Source: Microglena sp. YARC
Taxonomy: Eukaryota > Chlorophyta > Chlorophyceae > Chlamydomonadales > Chlamydomonadaceae
Direction: 5' to 3'
Length of the DNA stretch: 64,000 bases
Assembly: GCA_022414725.1 (NCBI GenBank)
Contig: CM039462.1
Span: 56,855,926-56,919,925 of the forward strand
Position 1 is the stretch's first letter, and each line of letters starts with the position of its first letter. Positions 45,701-48,021 of this stretch are shown here, piece after piece. The notes below the pieces were generated by a model. It was not told where the DNA came from. It did no database searches and saw nothing but the letters and a program-made list of their open reading frames with translations. The position numbers were made by a program, and so were the translations under genes.

Positions 45701-47950
45701 AGACCAGTCCTGACAGAATCTCTAACCACATGACTCTGACCAGTCCTGACAGAAACTGACAGAAACTTGAACCACATGACTCAGACCAGTCCTGACAGAA
45801 ACGGACAGAATCTCTAACCACATGGCTCTGACCAGTCCTGACAGAAACGGACAGAAACTCAATCTACATGACTCAGACCTATCCTGACAGAATCTCTAAC
45901 CACATGACTCTGACCAGTCCTGACAGAAACTGACAGAAACTCGAACCACATGACTCAGACCAGTCCTGACAGAAACTGACATAACCATATCGCTGGTTGA
46001 AGCTGTGTAACCAACTTCAACCATATCGCGGGTTGAAGCTGTGTAACCAACTTCAACCATATCGCTGGTTGAAGCTGTGTTACCAACTTCAACCATATCG
46101 CTGGTTGAAGCTGTGTAACCAACTTCAACCATATCGCTGGTTGAAGCTGTGTAACCAACTTCAACCATATCGCTGGTTGAAGCTGTGTAATCAACTTCTA
46201 CCATATCGCTGGTTGAAGCTGTGTAACCAACTTCAACCATATCGCTGGTTGAAGCTGTGTAACCAACTTCAACCATATCGCTGGTTGAAGCTGTGTAACC
46301 AACTTCAACCATATCGCTGGTTGAAGCTGTGTAACCAACTTCAACTTCATATGACATGCCGGAAATGACATGGGAATATACACATATCCAGCCTCTCATC
46401 TTGCCACTTACCCCACCCACCCACTTACCCCACCCATCCAGGTTGAGTTGGAGTTAGTTCAGTGCTCCTTGAACTCAAATGAACCCGAGCCTTCCTCAGC
46501 CATGCCTTCCATCCCTTTGCCCAAGCTGCTGAAAACATACAATGACATCTCAACTGGTGGATCCACTGCAGGTATGTCCATGGTGTTCATGTTTACATGA
46601 TTTACGTTTATACCCTTACCATTCCATGCTTTAATTCTCTCCAGGCAGCATTACCACAACCACCCCACCACCCATGGATCCACTGCAGGTATGTCCATGT
46701 TGTTCATGTTTTATGATTATTTATGTCATGAATGCTTATAGTACTATTTATATTATTTATGTTTTATGATTATTTATGTCATTAATGGGTATAGTAATAT
46801 TTGTATTATTCATGTTTTACTATTATTTATGCCATTAATGAATATAGTACTATTTGTATTATTTATGTTATATTATTATTTATGTCATTAATGAGTATAG
46901 TACTATTTGTATTATTAATGTTTTATGATTATTTATGTCATTAATGCTTATAGTACTATTTGTATTATTTATGTTTTATGATTATTTATGCCATTAATGG
47001 GTATAGTACTATTTGTATTATTTATGTTTTATGATTATTTATGTCATTAATGGGTATAGTACTATTTGTATTATTTATGTTTTATGATTATTTATGTCAT
47101 TAATGAATATAATACTATTTGTATTATTTCTGTTTTATTAATATTTATGTCATTAATGCTTATAGTACTATTTGAATTATTTAAGTTCATACTACTTATG
47201 TTATGAATATGTTCAAGTCCAAGGGTTTGCATATAGGCTGAGGGGACTTGACCAACCTGCGTGTGTTTTCAGAAGATGCATTTTTCCTTCTCCCCTACTA
47301 GACTCCAGATTTTCCTGCAGCTTGACAGAGCCAAGGGTGAGATATCCAAAAGAGGCATGGCAAATCCCCCATGTGCAAAGCCCTGGCCATCCATGCCCCC
47401 TCTTGACCTGACCCATCCTAACCTGACCATCCATGCCCTCTCTGAACCATCAATGCAGGATCTACACCCAATCACCTGTTGAGTGTCCTCGTGTCCAGAG
47501 AAAATGGCAAGAAGAGGAGGCTTGGACCTAATGGCAATATTACCCTTACACCCCTACACAGCCATGACAGTGCCCCCCCACCCACCCACCCACCCACCAC
47601 CAATATGCCCTCAACTTGGCGAGCCATCCAATCTGACACATCCAAAACCGGCCATCCACGCCCCCTCCTAACCTGACTCATTCAAACTTGACACATCCTA
47701 ACCTGACTCTGCATGCCCACTCTTCATCATCCATGCAGGATCTGCACCCAAAAGCATGTTGAGTGGCCTTGTGAGGTCTGGAGAAAATACCAATGCGAGG
47801 TTGGGACCTAATGGCCCTATTAGGTTGGGGCCGAATGGAACTGCGGAGAGAAAACGGAGTGTCAGTATGAAGACTGGTCTAGGAACTGGAATCTCTACCG
47901 GGTCTAAGACCACATCTAAGCAGCTGATGACAGCTAGGTCCAGCACATAA
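2648..47950 (+). CDS. Receptor-type class III nucleotide cyclase: solute-binding ectodomain, one TM helix, tandem cyclase domains (24 exons, 5' end missing)
   Basis: Chained exons give 1,675 residues plus stop. Residues ~1-400 resemble family 1 extracellular solute-binding proteins (MalE/UgpB type), with WEEL and GLPIVNN blocks typical of sugar binders. Residues ~476-489 are a Pro/Ser stalk and ~502-524 a transmembrane helix. C1 (~550-905) has metal Asp at ~556 (TDIESS) and ~600 (TEGDSF) but lacks the Asn/Arg pair of its partner helix. C2 (~914-1605) has Lys at the first metal site, Asp ~973, Glu ~969 at the base-recognition position, and Asn ~1152/Arg ~1156 (AMNRAARI). The inferred role is making cyclic nucleotide in the cytosol in response to an outside ligand. 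Substrate is undecided: Glu leans to GTP, but the second specificity position is Ala. Coding density is only ~11%. Span shown; exons are listed separately. Confidence 0.85.
2807..4267 (+). repeat. G/T-rich minisatellite with seven copies of the exon 1 tail
   Basis: Units of about 170-180 bp each contain GATGTACAACCTCAACC...CATCACAG|GTGTGG, a copy of the last ~29 bases of exon 1 plus its donor. Copies start near 2988, 3163, 3346, 3512, 3683, 3857 and 4235, separated by GGTGG-rich spacer. This is the 5' part of intron 1. Confidence 0.9.
4420..4845 (+). repeat. C-rich 3' half of intron 1 with two copies of the exon 2 head
   Basis: Poly-C and CCCA tracts enclose two partial copies of exon 2's first part (about 4480-4535 and 4670-4763, the second with its own CACAG acceptor) before the true acceptor at 4845. 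Both copies diverge from exon 2 before any donor. Confidence 0.85.
4846..5042 (+). CDS. Cyclase exon 2: solute-binding domain
   Basis: Phase 0 to 2. CCCACAG| before and ACAT|GTGAGT after. It encodes [20 protein letters not shown] through [12 protein letters not shown], the part of a binding protein that ends with the conserved GLP...YY region preceding 'R-x-D...KYNL'. The split codon ATG is completed by exon 3. Confidence 0.9.
5043..5508 (+). repeat. Intron 2: GT-rich 5' half, C-rich 3' half with four exon 3 head copies
   Basis: GT/GA-rich sequence (5063-5185) is followed by four copies of the exon 3 start (near 5186, 5260, 5350 and 5427), three with CCCCAG|GTACTAC acceptors, each running into C-rich spacer after CTTGAA. 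Confidence 0.85.
5509..5771 (+). CDS. Cyclase exon 3: solute-binding domain
   Basis: Phase 2 to 1, CCCAG|GTACTAC to CAAAG|GTAGG. It encodes [20 protein letters not shown] and then [20 protein letters not shown]. The P-x-TWEEL motif is characteristic of family 1 solute-binding proteins. Confidence 0.9.
5772..7440 (+). repeat. Intron 3 5' half: about 13 copies of the exon 3 tail in G-rich spacer
   Basis: Copies of GGCGCCCGTGTTTAGC through GGGCAGCAAAG|GTAG recur. From about 6129 to 6688 they form a clean 100-bp tandem array of near-identical units; outside that they are diverged. Poly-G runs (for example about 5957-5974 and 6728-6756) are interspersed. Most copies keep the GT donor. Confidence 0.9.
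7550..8563 (+). repeat. Intron 3 3' half: CCA/CCT trinucleotide-rich array
   Basis: About 1 kb of CACCACCACCTCCACC-type repeat punctuated by CACTGGTCCTCACC blocks, ending at the exon 4 acceptor. It is roughly complementary to the GGTGG-rich 5' half of the same intron. The long Pro/Thr/His open frames here are low-complexity artefacts. Confidence 0.9.
8564..8687 (+). CDS. Cyclase exon 4: solute-binding domain
   Basis: Phase 1 to 2, CAACAG| to TTCAG|GTGAG. It encodes [20 protein letters not shown] and ends in NQGRCIF, the 'G+.A' strand region that in binding proteins precedes the next strand. Confidence 0.88.
8756..9135 (+). repeat. Three copies of the exon 4 tail (intron 4)
   Basis: CCAGCCTTCAATCAAGGGCG and the following TGTATATTC recur at about 8788-8821, 8938-8973 and 9099-9133 with ~150 bp spacing. 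The first two keep a GGTG donor-like continuation; the third reads AAGAGA and has lost it. T-rich spacer lies between. Confidence 0.85.
9150..9852. mobile_element. TIR element (mariner-like MITE, about 703 bp) inside intron 4
   Basis: Terminal inverted repeats at 9150-9178 and 9824-9852 match at 27 of 29 positions (TACCGTAGTGTTCC at the ends). Reading the outer TA as the target duplication leaves CCGTAGTG...CACTACGG ends, as in Tc1/mariner-derived elements. No transposase is visible. The interior (about 9549-9750) is related to 55110-55250. Confidence 0.75.
9880..10077 (+). repeat. C/A-rich 3' end of intron 4
   Basis: Poly-C, then about nine CCAACA units (9899-9952), then CACC-rich sequence up to the CCGCAG acceptor of exon 5. 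Confidence 0.85.
10078..10283 (+). CDS. Cyclase exon 5: solute-binding domain
   Basis: Phase 2 to 1, CCCGCAG| to GGTG|GTGAGT. It encodes [20 protein letters not shown] and [30 protein letters not shown] fits the 'P.P..' strand before the hinge of a binding protein. Confidence 0.88.
10300..10445 (+). repeat. CACCTACACC hexanucleotide array
   Basis: Simple C/A-rich repeat (CACACC/TACACC units) directly after the exon 5 donor. This intron is an exception to the G-rich-first polarity. Confidence 0.85.
10446..11690 (+). repeat. 15-bp tandem array (~80 units) grown inside a copy of the exon 5 tail
   Basis: It starts with a copy of exon 5 (AAACAAAGGAACTAGTGGCA against the exon's ACAAAGGAACTCGTCGCC), then repeats GGAACTTTGCACCAG about 80 times, and resumes exon-like sequence (AACTTTGCTCCGAT, GTCAACAAGG). 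The unit is the exon's own CACCAAGGAACTTTG. Because 15 is divisible by 3, frames stay open on both strands. Confidence 0.9.
11705..12070 (+). repeat. Five ~71-bp copies of the exon 5 tail with donor
   Basis: ACATGGCCCCAATACAAATT and GGAGGTGAGA recur near 11711, 11793, 11862, 11934 and 12003, each followed by TATTTATGTTATTGTTTCAC. All copies keep a GGTGAG/GGTAAG donor context. Confidence 0.9.
12151..12235 (+). repeat. Copy of the exon 6 head
   Basis: Near-identical to the first ~85 bases of exon 6 (GTCTGTATGGAGCTGTGAAC onward) with its own TATCAG acceptor, then runs into CACACA repeat with no donor. Confidence 0.9.
12319..12557 (+). CDS. Cyclase exon 6: end of the solute-binding domain
   Basis: Phase 1 to 0, GCCAG|GTCTG to TTAAG|GTGAAT. 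It encodes [18 protein letters not shown] and then [20 protein letters not shown]. The 'AAYQFLSY' helix resembles the C-terminal 'AAWEFLKY' helix of family 1 binding proteins. The 12151 copy cannot replace it because it lacks a donor. Confidence 0.88.
12558..13130 (+). repeat. Intron 6 5' half: G/T-rich minisatellite
   Basis: Units built on AGGCATGGGTTGGTG plus GTGTGTG and poly-G stretches, repeated about eight times with variable spacing. Confidence 0.85.
13140..14385 (+). repeat. Intron 6 3' half: 128-bp array and other exon 7 head copies, then hexamer repeat
   Basis: Four tandem 128-bp units (13145-13690) carry an exon 7 head-like block (CCGGACTTCATGCCG). Three further diverged copies (near 13805, 13924 and 14052; CTGGAGCATCATAACCCC) follow, then CACACC/TACACC hexamers (14106-14310). 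A ~24-bp ATGTCTCGCCGC repeat lies at 13690-13815. Confidence 0.85.
14386..14586 (+). CDS. Cyclase exon 7: membrane-proximal ectodomain
   Basis: 67 codons, phase 0 to 0, GCACAG|GCATCT to GTCCAG|GTGAGG. It includes RQ-type helices and [18 protein letters not shown]. No named motif, but it continues the ectodomain ahead of the stalk. Confidence 0.8.
14720..16570 (+). repeat. Intron 7 G/T-rich minisatellites
   Basis: Three arrays: ~63-bp units with AGTGTTTTAAAGCACTAC (14740-14960), 22-23 bp TAATAAGTGTTTAGTGTT units (15015-15240), and a long array of 10-11 bp GTGTTTATTT units (15850-16560). The SINE at 15392 and a poly-G run near 15769-15790 interrupt them. Confidence 0.9.
15392..15618 (+). mobile_element. 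tRNA-derived SINE with perfect A and B boxes
   Basis: The A box TGGTCTAGTGG (15428-15438) and B box GGTTCGACTCC (15471-15481) match the RNA polymerase III consensus exactly. A D-arm and a 5-bp T-arm with a TTCGACT loop can fold, but the flanks do not form an acceptor stem, so this is not a working tRNA. The 3' body (15557-15616, CACGCCCCACCAGGCGTTAT) recurs near 27012-27076 and 27330. Confidence 0.75.
16620..17427 (+). repeat. Intron 7 3' end: about seven copies of the exon 8 head
   Basis: AAATATTACTGGGACGCCCT with the following CCAATTCACCCC and CCGCAG-like acceptors recur near 16756, 16840, 16917, 17029, 17122, 17210 and 17326 in C-rich spacer, before the true exon at 17428. Confidence 0.9.
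17428..17612 (+). CDS. Cyclase exon 8: Pro-rich stalk and transmembrane helix
   Basis: Phase 0 to 2, CCGCAG| to ATTAG|GTAGGG. Residues ~476-489 are Pro/Ser-rich ([13 protein letters not shown]), then [20 protein letters not shown] forms one hydrophobic helix followed by basic RGYKNRK from exon 9. That order puts the binding domain outside and the cyclase domains inside the cell. Confidence 0.88.
17613..18000 (+). repeat. Intron 8: C-rich and CA microsatellite
   Basis: Poly-C/CCCCAC then CACACA-type repeat (17690-17880). No exon-edge copy is visible in this short intron. Confidence 0.85.
18001..18147 (+). CDS. Cyclase exon 9: start of C1
   Basis: Phase 2 to 2, GTGCAG| to GACTC|GTGAGT. It encodes [16 protein letters not shown], the first strand of a class III cyclase with the metal-binding Asp (about residue 556) in TDIESS. 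Confidence 0.92.
18165..18331 (+). repeat. Poly-G spacer and copy of the exon 9 tail
   Basis: After the donor, a G-rich stretch (18165-18230) is followed at 18246-18331 by a copy of CCCCCAACACGACACTGGTG through ATGGACTCG, here continuing TTAGTTTTATT instead of TGAGT, so its donor is lost. Confidence 0.9.
18450..19700 (+). repeat. Two copies of the exon 10 head and mixed spacer (intron 9)
   Basis: GGCCCTAACCATCCATCATG with GAGGGGGATTCCTTCACCAT recurs at about 18450-18545 and 19532-19615, each after ACAG/GCAG, and each then breaks into AACCCAACC repeats. Between them lie poly-G and poly-C runs and unrecognised sequence (18600-19490). Confidence 0.88.
19701..19905 (+). CDS. Cyclase exon 10: C1 with second metal Asp
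   Basis: Starts after CTGACAG|. It encodes [20 protein letters not shown] and then EGDSFTIAF, with the second metal Asp at about residue 600. The usual specificity residue four before it is Gly, not Lys or Glu. Two donors are possible: CCCAA|GTGCGT (19902) and AAGTGC|GTGTGT (19906). The latter pairs in frame with the AG at 20926; see exon 11. Confidence 0.9.
20060..20740 (+). repeat. ~66-90 bp tandem array (intron 10)
   Basis: About nine diverged units built on ATACAAGCACCTTGGGCGCA and CCTGCTGTGTTCATTCTGC. Its source is not visible in the neighbouring exons. Confidence 0.85.
20751..20790 (+). repeat. Copy of the exon 11 head with a canonical acceptor
   Basis: GCACAG|GTACTTCACCTCCCTTGGGG matches exon 11's start but runs into C-rich repeat. 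In this copy the AG is directly followed by G, unlike at the exon used (20927). Confidence 0.85.
20927..21252 (+). CDS. Cyclase exon 11: insertion loop in C1
   Basis: Encodes [16 protein letters not shown] through [15 protein letters not shown] and ends GCAT|GTGAGT (phase 2). It lies between the C1 metal-site region and the RMGIHAG strand, where chlorophyte cyclases often carry low-conservation inserts. The acceptor is uncertain: frame continuity with donor 19902 needs AA|GTACTT at 20926, while CCCAAG|TACTTC fits donor 19906. Confidence 0.75.
21372..22060 (+). repeat. Three copies of the exon 11 tail with donor, ~180-300 bp apart
   Basis: CAAGTCAACAAGCCCTCTC and CGAGCAGCAGCAGTGCATG recur at about 21372-21442, 21552-21640 and 21853-21942. 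The second contains an internal expansion of CAGTCACTAGTAGCAG units. Each is followed by a shared intronic TATGTTGTACG...CAGTCCAG block. Confidence 0.9.
22060..23270. other. Intron 11 interior, no gene recognised
   Basis: Contains a TATG microsatellite (22318-22375), C-rich tracts (22465-22790), and unrecognised mixed sequence (22800-23210). Open frames here are short and without recognisable motifs. Confidence 0.5.
23276..23475 (+). repeat. Copy of the exon 12 head plus AACC-rich spacer
   Basis: TCAG|GTCTGATGAGCTGTTTTCCA at 23276 duplicates the exon 12 start. The ~106-bp block CCCCAGCCTGGCGGCAACCG and following repeats twice before the real acceptor at 23475. Confidence 0.88.
23476..23606 (+). 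CDS. Cyclase exon 12: C1 insertion loop
   Basis: Phase 2 to 1, CTCAG|GTCTG to ATCAG|GTAATT. It encodes [20 protein letters not shown] and [11 protein letters not shown]. It continues the C1 insert; phases fit both neighbours. Confidence 0.82.
23607..24450. repeat. Intron 12 part: poly-G modules
   Basis: A module of T-run, long poly-G, then CTTCTAAAAC occurs at about 23862-23910 (31 G) and 23980-24018; a third, diverged one is at 24292-24325. A 33-bp TTTTTCACATGGATGCCAT direct repeat lies at 24025-24088 and a CA microsatellite at 24370-24420. Confidence 0.8.
24462..24573 (+). other. Exon-like open segment, status unclear
   Basis: TGTGCCAG| is followed by 36 open codons ([20 protein letters not shown] onward) ending in a stop at 24571-24573. 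The phase does not fit exon 12 (which ends in phase 1), and exons 12 and 13 already join in frame. It may be a decayed or alternative exon, or chance. Confidence 0.3.
25360..25670 (+). repeat. Copy of the exon 12 tail with its downstream intron sequence, then a foldback arm
   Basis: ATGACTGTGCATGAGTTCAT with CACATCCCAATGCAAACC and a GAGG|TAAA donor-like end (25366-25416) copies exon 12's end. GGTGCATACAAGGG-type repeat (25441-25560) and an inverted arm (25561-25670) follow. A third copy of the exon tail is at 26512-26560. Confidence 0.85.
25740..26480 (-). pseudogene. Decayed LINE (non-LTR retrotransposon) 3' coding fragment
   Basis: Read on the minus strand. From high to low coordinates it shows RRLWTRK-like text, a CPLCRK...HILAGC zinc-knuckle pattern (about 26371-26317), RHNKAVQLI (about 26288-26260), PDLLLID...VYLVELGYC (about 26110-26043), and a C-terminal [18 protein letters not shown] region (about 25960-25905). 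This CCHC plus PD...ExG order suggests a LINE with a restriction-like endonuclease domain. Stops and a frameshift near 26290 break it and the 5' part is missing. Flanking ~110-bp inverted repeats (25561-25670 and 26572-26684) surround it. Confidence 0.6.
26512..26690 (+). repeat. Third exon 12 tail copy and right foldback arm
   Basis: ACATGACTGTGCACAACTTC (diverged) then 26572-26684, which is the near-perfect reverse complement of 25561-25670 (TATGTTGCTTATAAGGGTGT against ACACCCTTATAAGCAACATA). Confidence 0.85.
27012..27355 (+). mobile_element. Two partial SINE-body copies
   Basis: 27012-27076 shares the CGTACGA...CCCTTAAC...CACGCCCCACCAGGCGTTAT body with the SINE at 15392-15618. 27187-27355 is a more diverged copy ending CACGCCCCACCAGGCGGGGG, with a weak tRNA-like head. 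Confidence 0.6.
27380..28086 (+). repeat. Four copies of the exon 13 head in C-rich and G-rich spacer
   Basis: TTCAGGGCCTGGCCCCAGTG and TTGTCCTTCTGATCAA recur near 27419, 27559, 27723 and 27868 before the real exon at 28087. Poly-C and poly-G runs and CA repeats lie between. Confidence 0.88.
28087..28203 (+). CDS. Cyclase exon 13: C1 core strand RMGIHAG
   Basis: Phase 1 to 1, ATGCAG|GTCCT. It encodes [20 protein letters not shown] through [19 protein letters not shown] is a hallmark class III cyclase strand. The donor is ACACAG|GCAAGT, a GC-AG intron. Its downstream copies have GT at the same place (28338, 28570). Confidence 0.9.
28285..28790 (+). repeat. Three copies of the exon 13 tail
   Basis: TGCTGGTGTGGTGGATGCAT...AAAAAGGGCAGGACC...TACACAGG recurs at about 28290-28345, 28518-28575 and 28718-28780, about 220 bp apart, in AT-rich spacer. 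The last has an in-frame TAG-type change and ends in AGGCGCG. Confidence 0.88.
28790..29110 (+). repeat. AT-rich TTGCATTGTATTGCATTACA arrays
   Basis: Short tandem units (TTGCATAGCATTGTACCTTACA and relatives) repeated between 28795 and 29110 in intron 13. Confidence 0.8.
29110..31210. other. Intron 13 interior
   Basis: Mostly unrecognised AT-rich sequence. It holds the second dispersed hairpin-ended repeat (30063-30109), a TA microsatellite (30373-30434), and CGTCAATTTATA-type repeats with small palindromes near 31086-31205 (see findings). Confidence 0.5.
30063..30109 (+). repeat. Dispersed repeat end with 7-bp hairpin, copy 2
   Basis: Same terminus as 457-505: CTCTCCGCCATTTTT, hairpin GCGTCGC/GCGACGC at 30085-30100, then TGCATAGA. 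Upstream sequence differs from copy 1. Confidence 0.6.
31212..31380 (+). repeat. TTA/TAG, CA and CATA microsatellites
   Basis: Trinucleotide run TAGTAG/TTATTA (31212-31313), poly-C (31325), CA then CATA tetramers (31350-31378). Confidence 0.9.
31380..33757 (+). repeat. 117-119 bp tandem array: ~20 copies of the exon 14 head, each with an acceptor
   Basis: Each unit has CACACAG|GCGGAACCCTTGCT and GCGGCCAAGCTTGTGGAGGA through GCCACCCAG, then ATACACAAACACCCCC...CCAGATCCTGATCC spacer. Early units (31380, 31548, 31651, 31732) are diverged; from 31849 to 33622 they are almost identical. No unit keeps a donor. The long Thr/His/Pro open frames across it are artefacts. Confidence 0.95.
33758..33936 (+). 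CDS. Cyclase exon 14: end of C1
   Basis: Phase 1 to 0, ACACAG|GCGGAA to TACCAG|GTATGT. It encodes [20 protein letters not shown] and [18 protein letters not shown], the final helix and strands of C1 ('G.H.LK'). Where active cyclases have N...R it reads A...L, so C1 lacks the transition-state pair. Confidence 0.92.
33937..34870 (+). repeat. Intron 14: GT minisatellite plus a copy of the exon 14 tail
   Basis: About 18 units of GTGTGTGTCAGCTGTCCGTG and CTTGATAGTT in three sequence variants (33940-34590). At 34621-34707 lies an 86-base copy of exon 14's end with the donor changed from CAGGTATGT to CAGATATGT. Confidence 0.92.
34871..35062 (+). CDS. Cyclase exon 15: C1-C2 link and start of C2
   Basis: 64 codons, phase 0 to 0, CTTCAG|GCCATG to GCGCAG|GTACAG. 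It encodes [15 protein letters not shown] and then [19 protein letters not shown]. The strand corresponds to VTDIESS of C1, but Lys (about 933) replaces the metal-binding Asp. Confidence 0.92.
35063..35290 (+). repeat. Two copies of the exon 15 tail after poly-G
   Basis: GGCAGACAGCTTACCTCCGG through CAAACTGCGCAG|GTAC recurs at 35122-35183 (with GCGTAG, a premature stop) and 35220-35281. Each keeps the donor. Confidence 0.92.
35330..35475 (+). repeat. Dispersed repeat 3' end with ATC-rich tail, copy 1
   Basis: GTCCCCCTTGGCTCCGTCAA, GGGCACATGTTTAGTCCAGT and AAAAAATG followed by AATCATCATTATCG. A second copy at about 44150-44300 has the same order and an (ATC)n tail. This looks like the 3' end of a retroelement; the open frame here ([13 protein letters not shown]) is unrecognised. 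Confidence 0.6.
35480..35790 (+). repeat. About ten diverged copies of the exon 16 head
   Basis: CTGCGCAGCTTCAGCTCATG with AAGTACGCAATTGCC repeats at ~35-45 bp spacing; the real exon begins GCAG|CATGAGCTAATGAAGTACG. Confidence 0.8.
35791..35904 (+). CDS. Cyclase exon 16: C2 second metal region
   Basis: 38 codons, phase 0 to 0, GTGCAG| to ATACAG|GTGAGC. It encodes [20 protein letters not shown]. Asp about 973 aligns with the second metal Asp, and Glu about 969 sits at the purine-recognition position (Glu in guanylyl, Lys in adenylyl cyclases). Confidence 0.92.
35905..36498 (+). repeat. Intron 16: CA-rich, with copies of exon 16 and exon 17 edges
   Basis: Poly-C then CACACA-rich sequence; GGCTTGTTGCAGGCTGTCTT (about 36297) echoes exon 16. 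A copy of the exon 17 head with CCCCAG acceptor lies at 36348-36419 and ends CAACCTG|GTAGTC, so it even has a donor. Confidence 0.85.
36499..36687 (+). CDS. Cyclase exon 17: C2 insert
   Basis: 63 codons, CCCCAG| to ATAAAG|GTGGGC. It encodes [20 protein letters not shown] and then Gln/Ser/Pro-rich sequence to LPDWVDVIK. 'DW.EELL.H.L.EEV' fits the variable region after the C2 metal strand. The 36348-36419 copy could give an alternative short exon (24 codons, in frame). Confidence 0.88.
36688..37158 (+). repeat. Intron 17: C-rich
   Basis: Begins GTGGGCAGTTTCTC, a near copy of the exon 18 start, stays open for ~110 codons, and is mostly CCCTCCC/CCACCC repeat from 36800 on. Confidence 0.7.
37159..37299 (+). 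CDS. Cyclase exon 18: C2 insert (acceptor uncertain)
   Basis: 47 codons from [15 protein letters not shown] to [12 protein letters not shown], ending ACCCAG|GTGTGG in phase 0. The frame needs GAA|GTGGGC, but the AG lies one base later (GAAG|TGGGC). The parallel text at 36682 has AAAGGTGGGC, so one G may be missing here. Confidence 0.65.
37300..37740. other. Intron 18 5' part
   Basis: TTATT-rich sequence, a poly-G run (37378-37398), then unrecognised mixed sequence. No gene seen. Confidence 0.6.
37740..39226 (+). repeat. About ten ~120-170 bp copies of the exon 19 head
   Basis: CCCAGGCCAACACTGCCGTG, CTCAAGGGTTGGCTCC and GGCATTGAGATCAGCGGCAT recur near 37768, 37970, 38129, 38291, 38448, 38600, 38763, 38914 and 39065 in C-rich and CA spacer. 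Copies keep the acceptor and stop matching after ATCAGGACC, before any donor. Single-base indels are frequent. Confidence 0.93.
39227..39335 (+). CDS. Cyclase exon 19: C2 core strand
   Basis: Phase 0 to 1, CCCAG|GCCAAC to GACAG|GTAAGC. It encodes [20 protein letters not shown] and [17 protein letters not shown] is the C2 equivalent of RMGIHAG. It differs from all upstream copies by continuing to the donor. Confidence 0.92.
39336..40286. other. Intron 19
   Basis: GTGGTGG-rich start (39395-39450), a CATACATA/CACATA region (39525-39690), then unrecognised sequence with ACTAACTAACTAAC (40070-40097). No exon-edge copy seen. Confidence 0.6.
40287..40407 (+). CDS. Cyclase exon 20: C2 catalytic helix
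   Basis: Phase 1 to 2, TGACAG|GTCAG to GTCAG|GTGGGA. It encodes [20 protein letters not shown]. Asn about 1152 and Arg about 1156 keep the N-x3-R spacing of the transition-state pair; the second purine-specificity position is Ala. Confidence 0.93.
40408..41527. repeat. Intron 20: GTGGTG-rich start, exon 20 tail copy, ATTCTACCCAT array
   Basis: GTGGTGTGGTGCTTGG repeats (40420-40545), a copy of exon 20's end TCTACTGCTGTCAG|GTAAAA at 40490-40512, unrecognised sequence (40560-41270), then ~12-bp TATTCTACCCAT units (41285-41480) before the exon 21 acceptor. Confidence 0.8.
41528..42459 (+). CDS. Cyclase exon 21: ~310-residue low-complexity insertion in C2
   Basis: Phase 2 to 1, GCTGCAG| to TTCCC|GTGAGT. 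It has 2.5 copies of a 16-residue unit ([14 protein letters not shown]), six or seven copies of a 7-residue AQSGLAQ unit, and two related ~30-residue Ser/Thr-rich blocks (SEVSGTSIT / [10 protein letters not shown]). It falls between the catalytic helix and the last strands of C2. Likely a disordered regulatory insert. Confidence 0.82.
42460..44010 (+). repeat. Intron 21 5' half: about 13 copies of the exon 21 tail
   Basis: GGGACAAGCTCCCCTTCAAT with GAGCTTTGCACTATTGGAGA and AATTTCCCGTGAGTGTG recur at ~110-140 bp spacing in GT-rich, poly-G-bearing spacer. Nearly all keep the CCCGTGAGT donor. Confidence 0.93.
44150..44315 (+). repeat. Dispersed repeat 3' end with (ATC)n tail, copy 2
   Basis: GTCCCCCTTGACTCCGTCAA, GGGCACATTTGGAGTCCAGT and AAAAATGTAATCATCATG, then CATCATCATCAACATC. 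Matches 35385-35475. Confidence 0.6.
44380..45169 (+). repeat. Intron 21 3' half: about seven copies of the exon 22 head
   Basis: CAGGTGAGTTCCCGTAGCTC and ATGG..GTGTGT recur near 44424, 44536, 44722, 44823, 44937 and 45050 in CACCAACACCCACC spacer before the real acceptor at 45169. Confidence 0.92.
45170..45378 (+). CDS. Cyclase exon 22: end of C2
   Basis: Phase 1 to 0, CCCCAG|GTGAGTTCC to ATTGAG|GTGAGC. It encodes [19 protein letters not shown] and [10 protein letters not shown], the closing strands of C2 ('LG.F.LKG'). The exon itself starts with GTGAGT, the same hexamer as the donor of this intron. Confidence 0.88.
45440..45985 (+). repeat. ~45-60 bp tandem array (intron 22)
   Basis: ACCACATGACTCTGACCAGT with CCTGACAGAAACTGACAGAAACTC units, about eleven copies, variably shortened. 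Confidence 0.92.
45986..46348 (+). repeat. 36-bp tandem array, ten units
   Basis: ACCATATCGCTGGTTGAAGC plus TGTGTAACCAACTTCA repeated almost perfectly. As 36 is divisible by 3, frames stay open on both strands; these are not taken as genes. Confidence 0.95.
46442..46571 (+). CDS. Cyclase exon 23: last C2 strand and tail
   Basis: Phase 0 to 1, ATCCAG|GTTGAG to TGCAG|GTATGT. It encodes [11 protein letters not shown], the final strand of chlorophyte-type cyclase domains, then [16 protein letters not shown]. Confidence 0.88.
46572..47180 (+). repeat. Copy of the exon 23 tail and ~58-bp AT-rich array
   Basis: GGATCCACTGCAGGTATGTC at 46675-46695 copies exon 23's end with donor. About nine units of ATGATTATTTATGTCATTAA plus TGGGTATAGTACTATTTGTA follow. 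Confidence 0.92.
47459..47676 (+). repeat. Copy of the last exon head; possible alternative terminal exon
   Basis: ATGCAG|GATCTACACCCAATC matches the exon 24 start and continues in the same phase for ~72 codons ([16 protein letters not shown] and onward) to TGA at 47674-47676. It has its own acceptor, so it could be used as an alternative end; it is more diverged and Pro/Thr-rich later. Confidence 0.5.
47739..47950 (+). CDS. Cyclase exon 24: basic C-terminal tail and stop
   Basis: Phase 1 start, ATGCAG|GATCTGC. It encodes [20 protein letters not shown] and ends ...[13 protein letters not shown] at 47948-47950. Ser/Thr/Gly-rich and basic, no domain. Confidence 0.85.
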
Positions 47951-48021
47951 GCCTGGGGCCATTTATGGCTTGCCACTTCAGTTCTCGATGCAGACTAGTG
48001 TTTCAAACTTGGTGACTTGAA

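Noticed and set aside
45986..46420. Open frames of [12 protein letters not shown] or [12 protein letters not shown] repeats
   Set aside because: Product of a perfect 36-bp array, open on both strands, inside intron 22.
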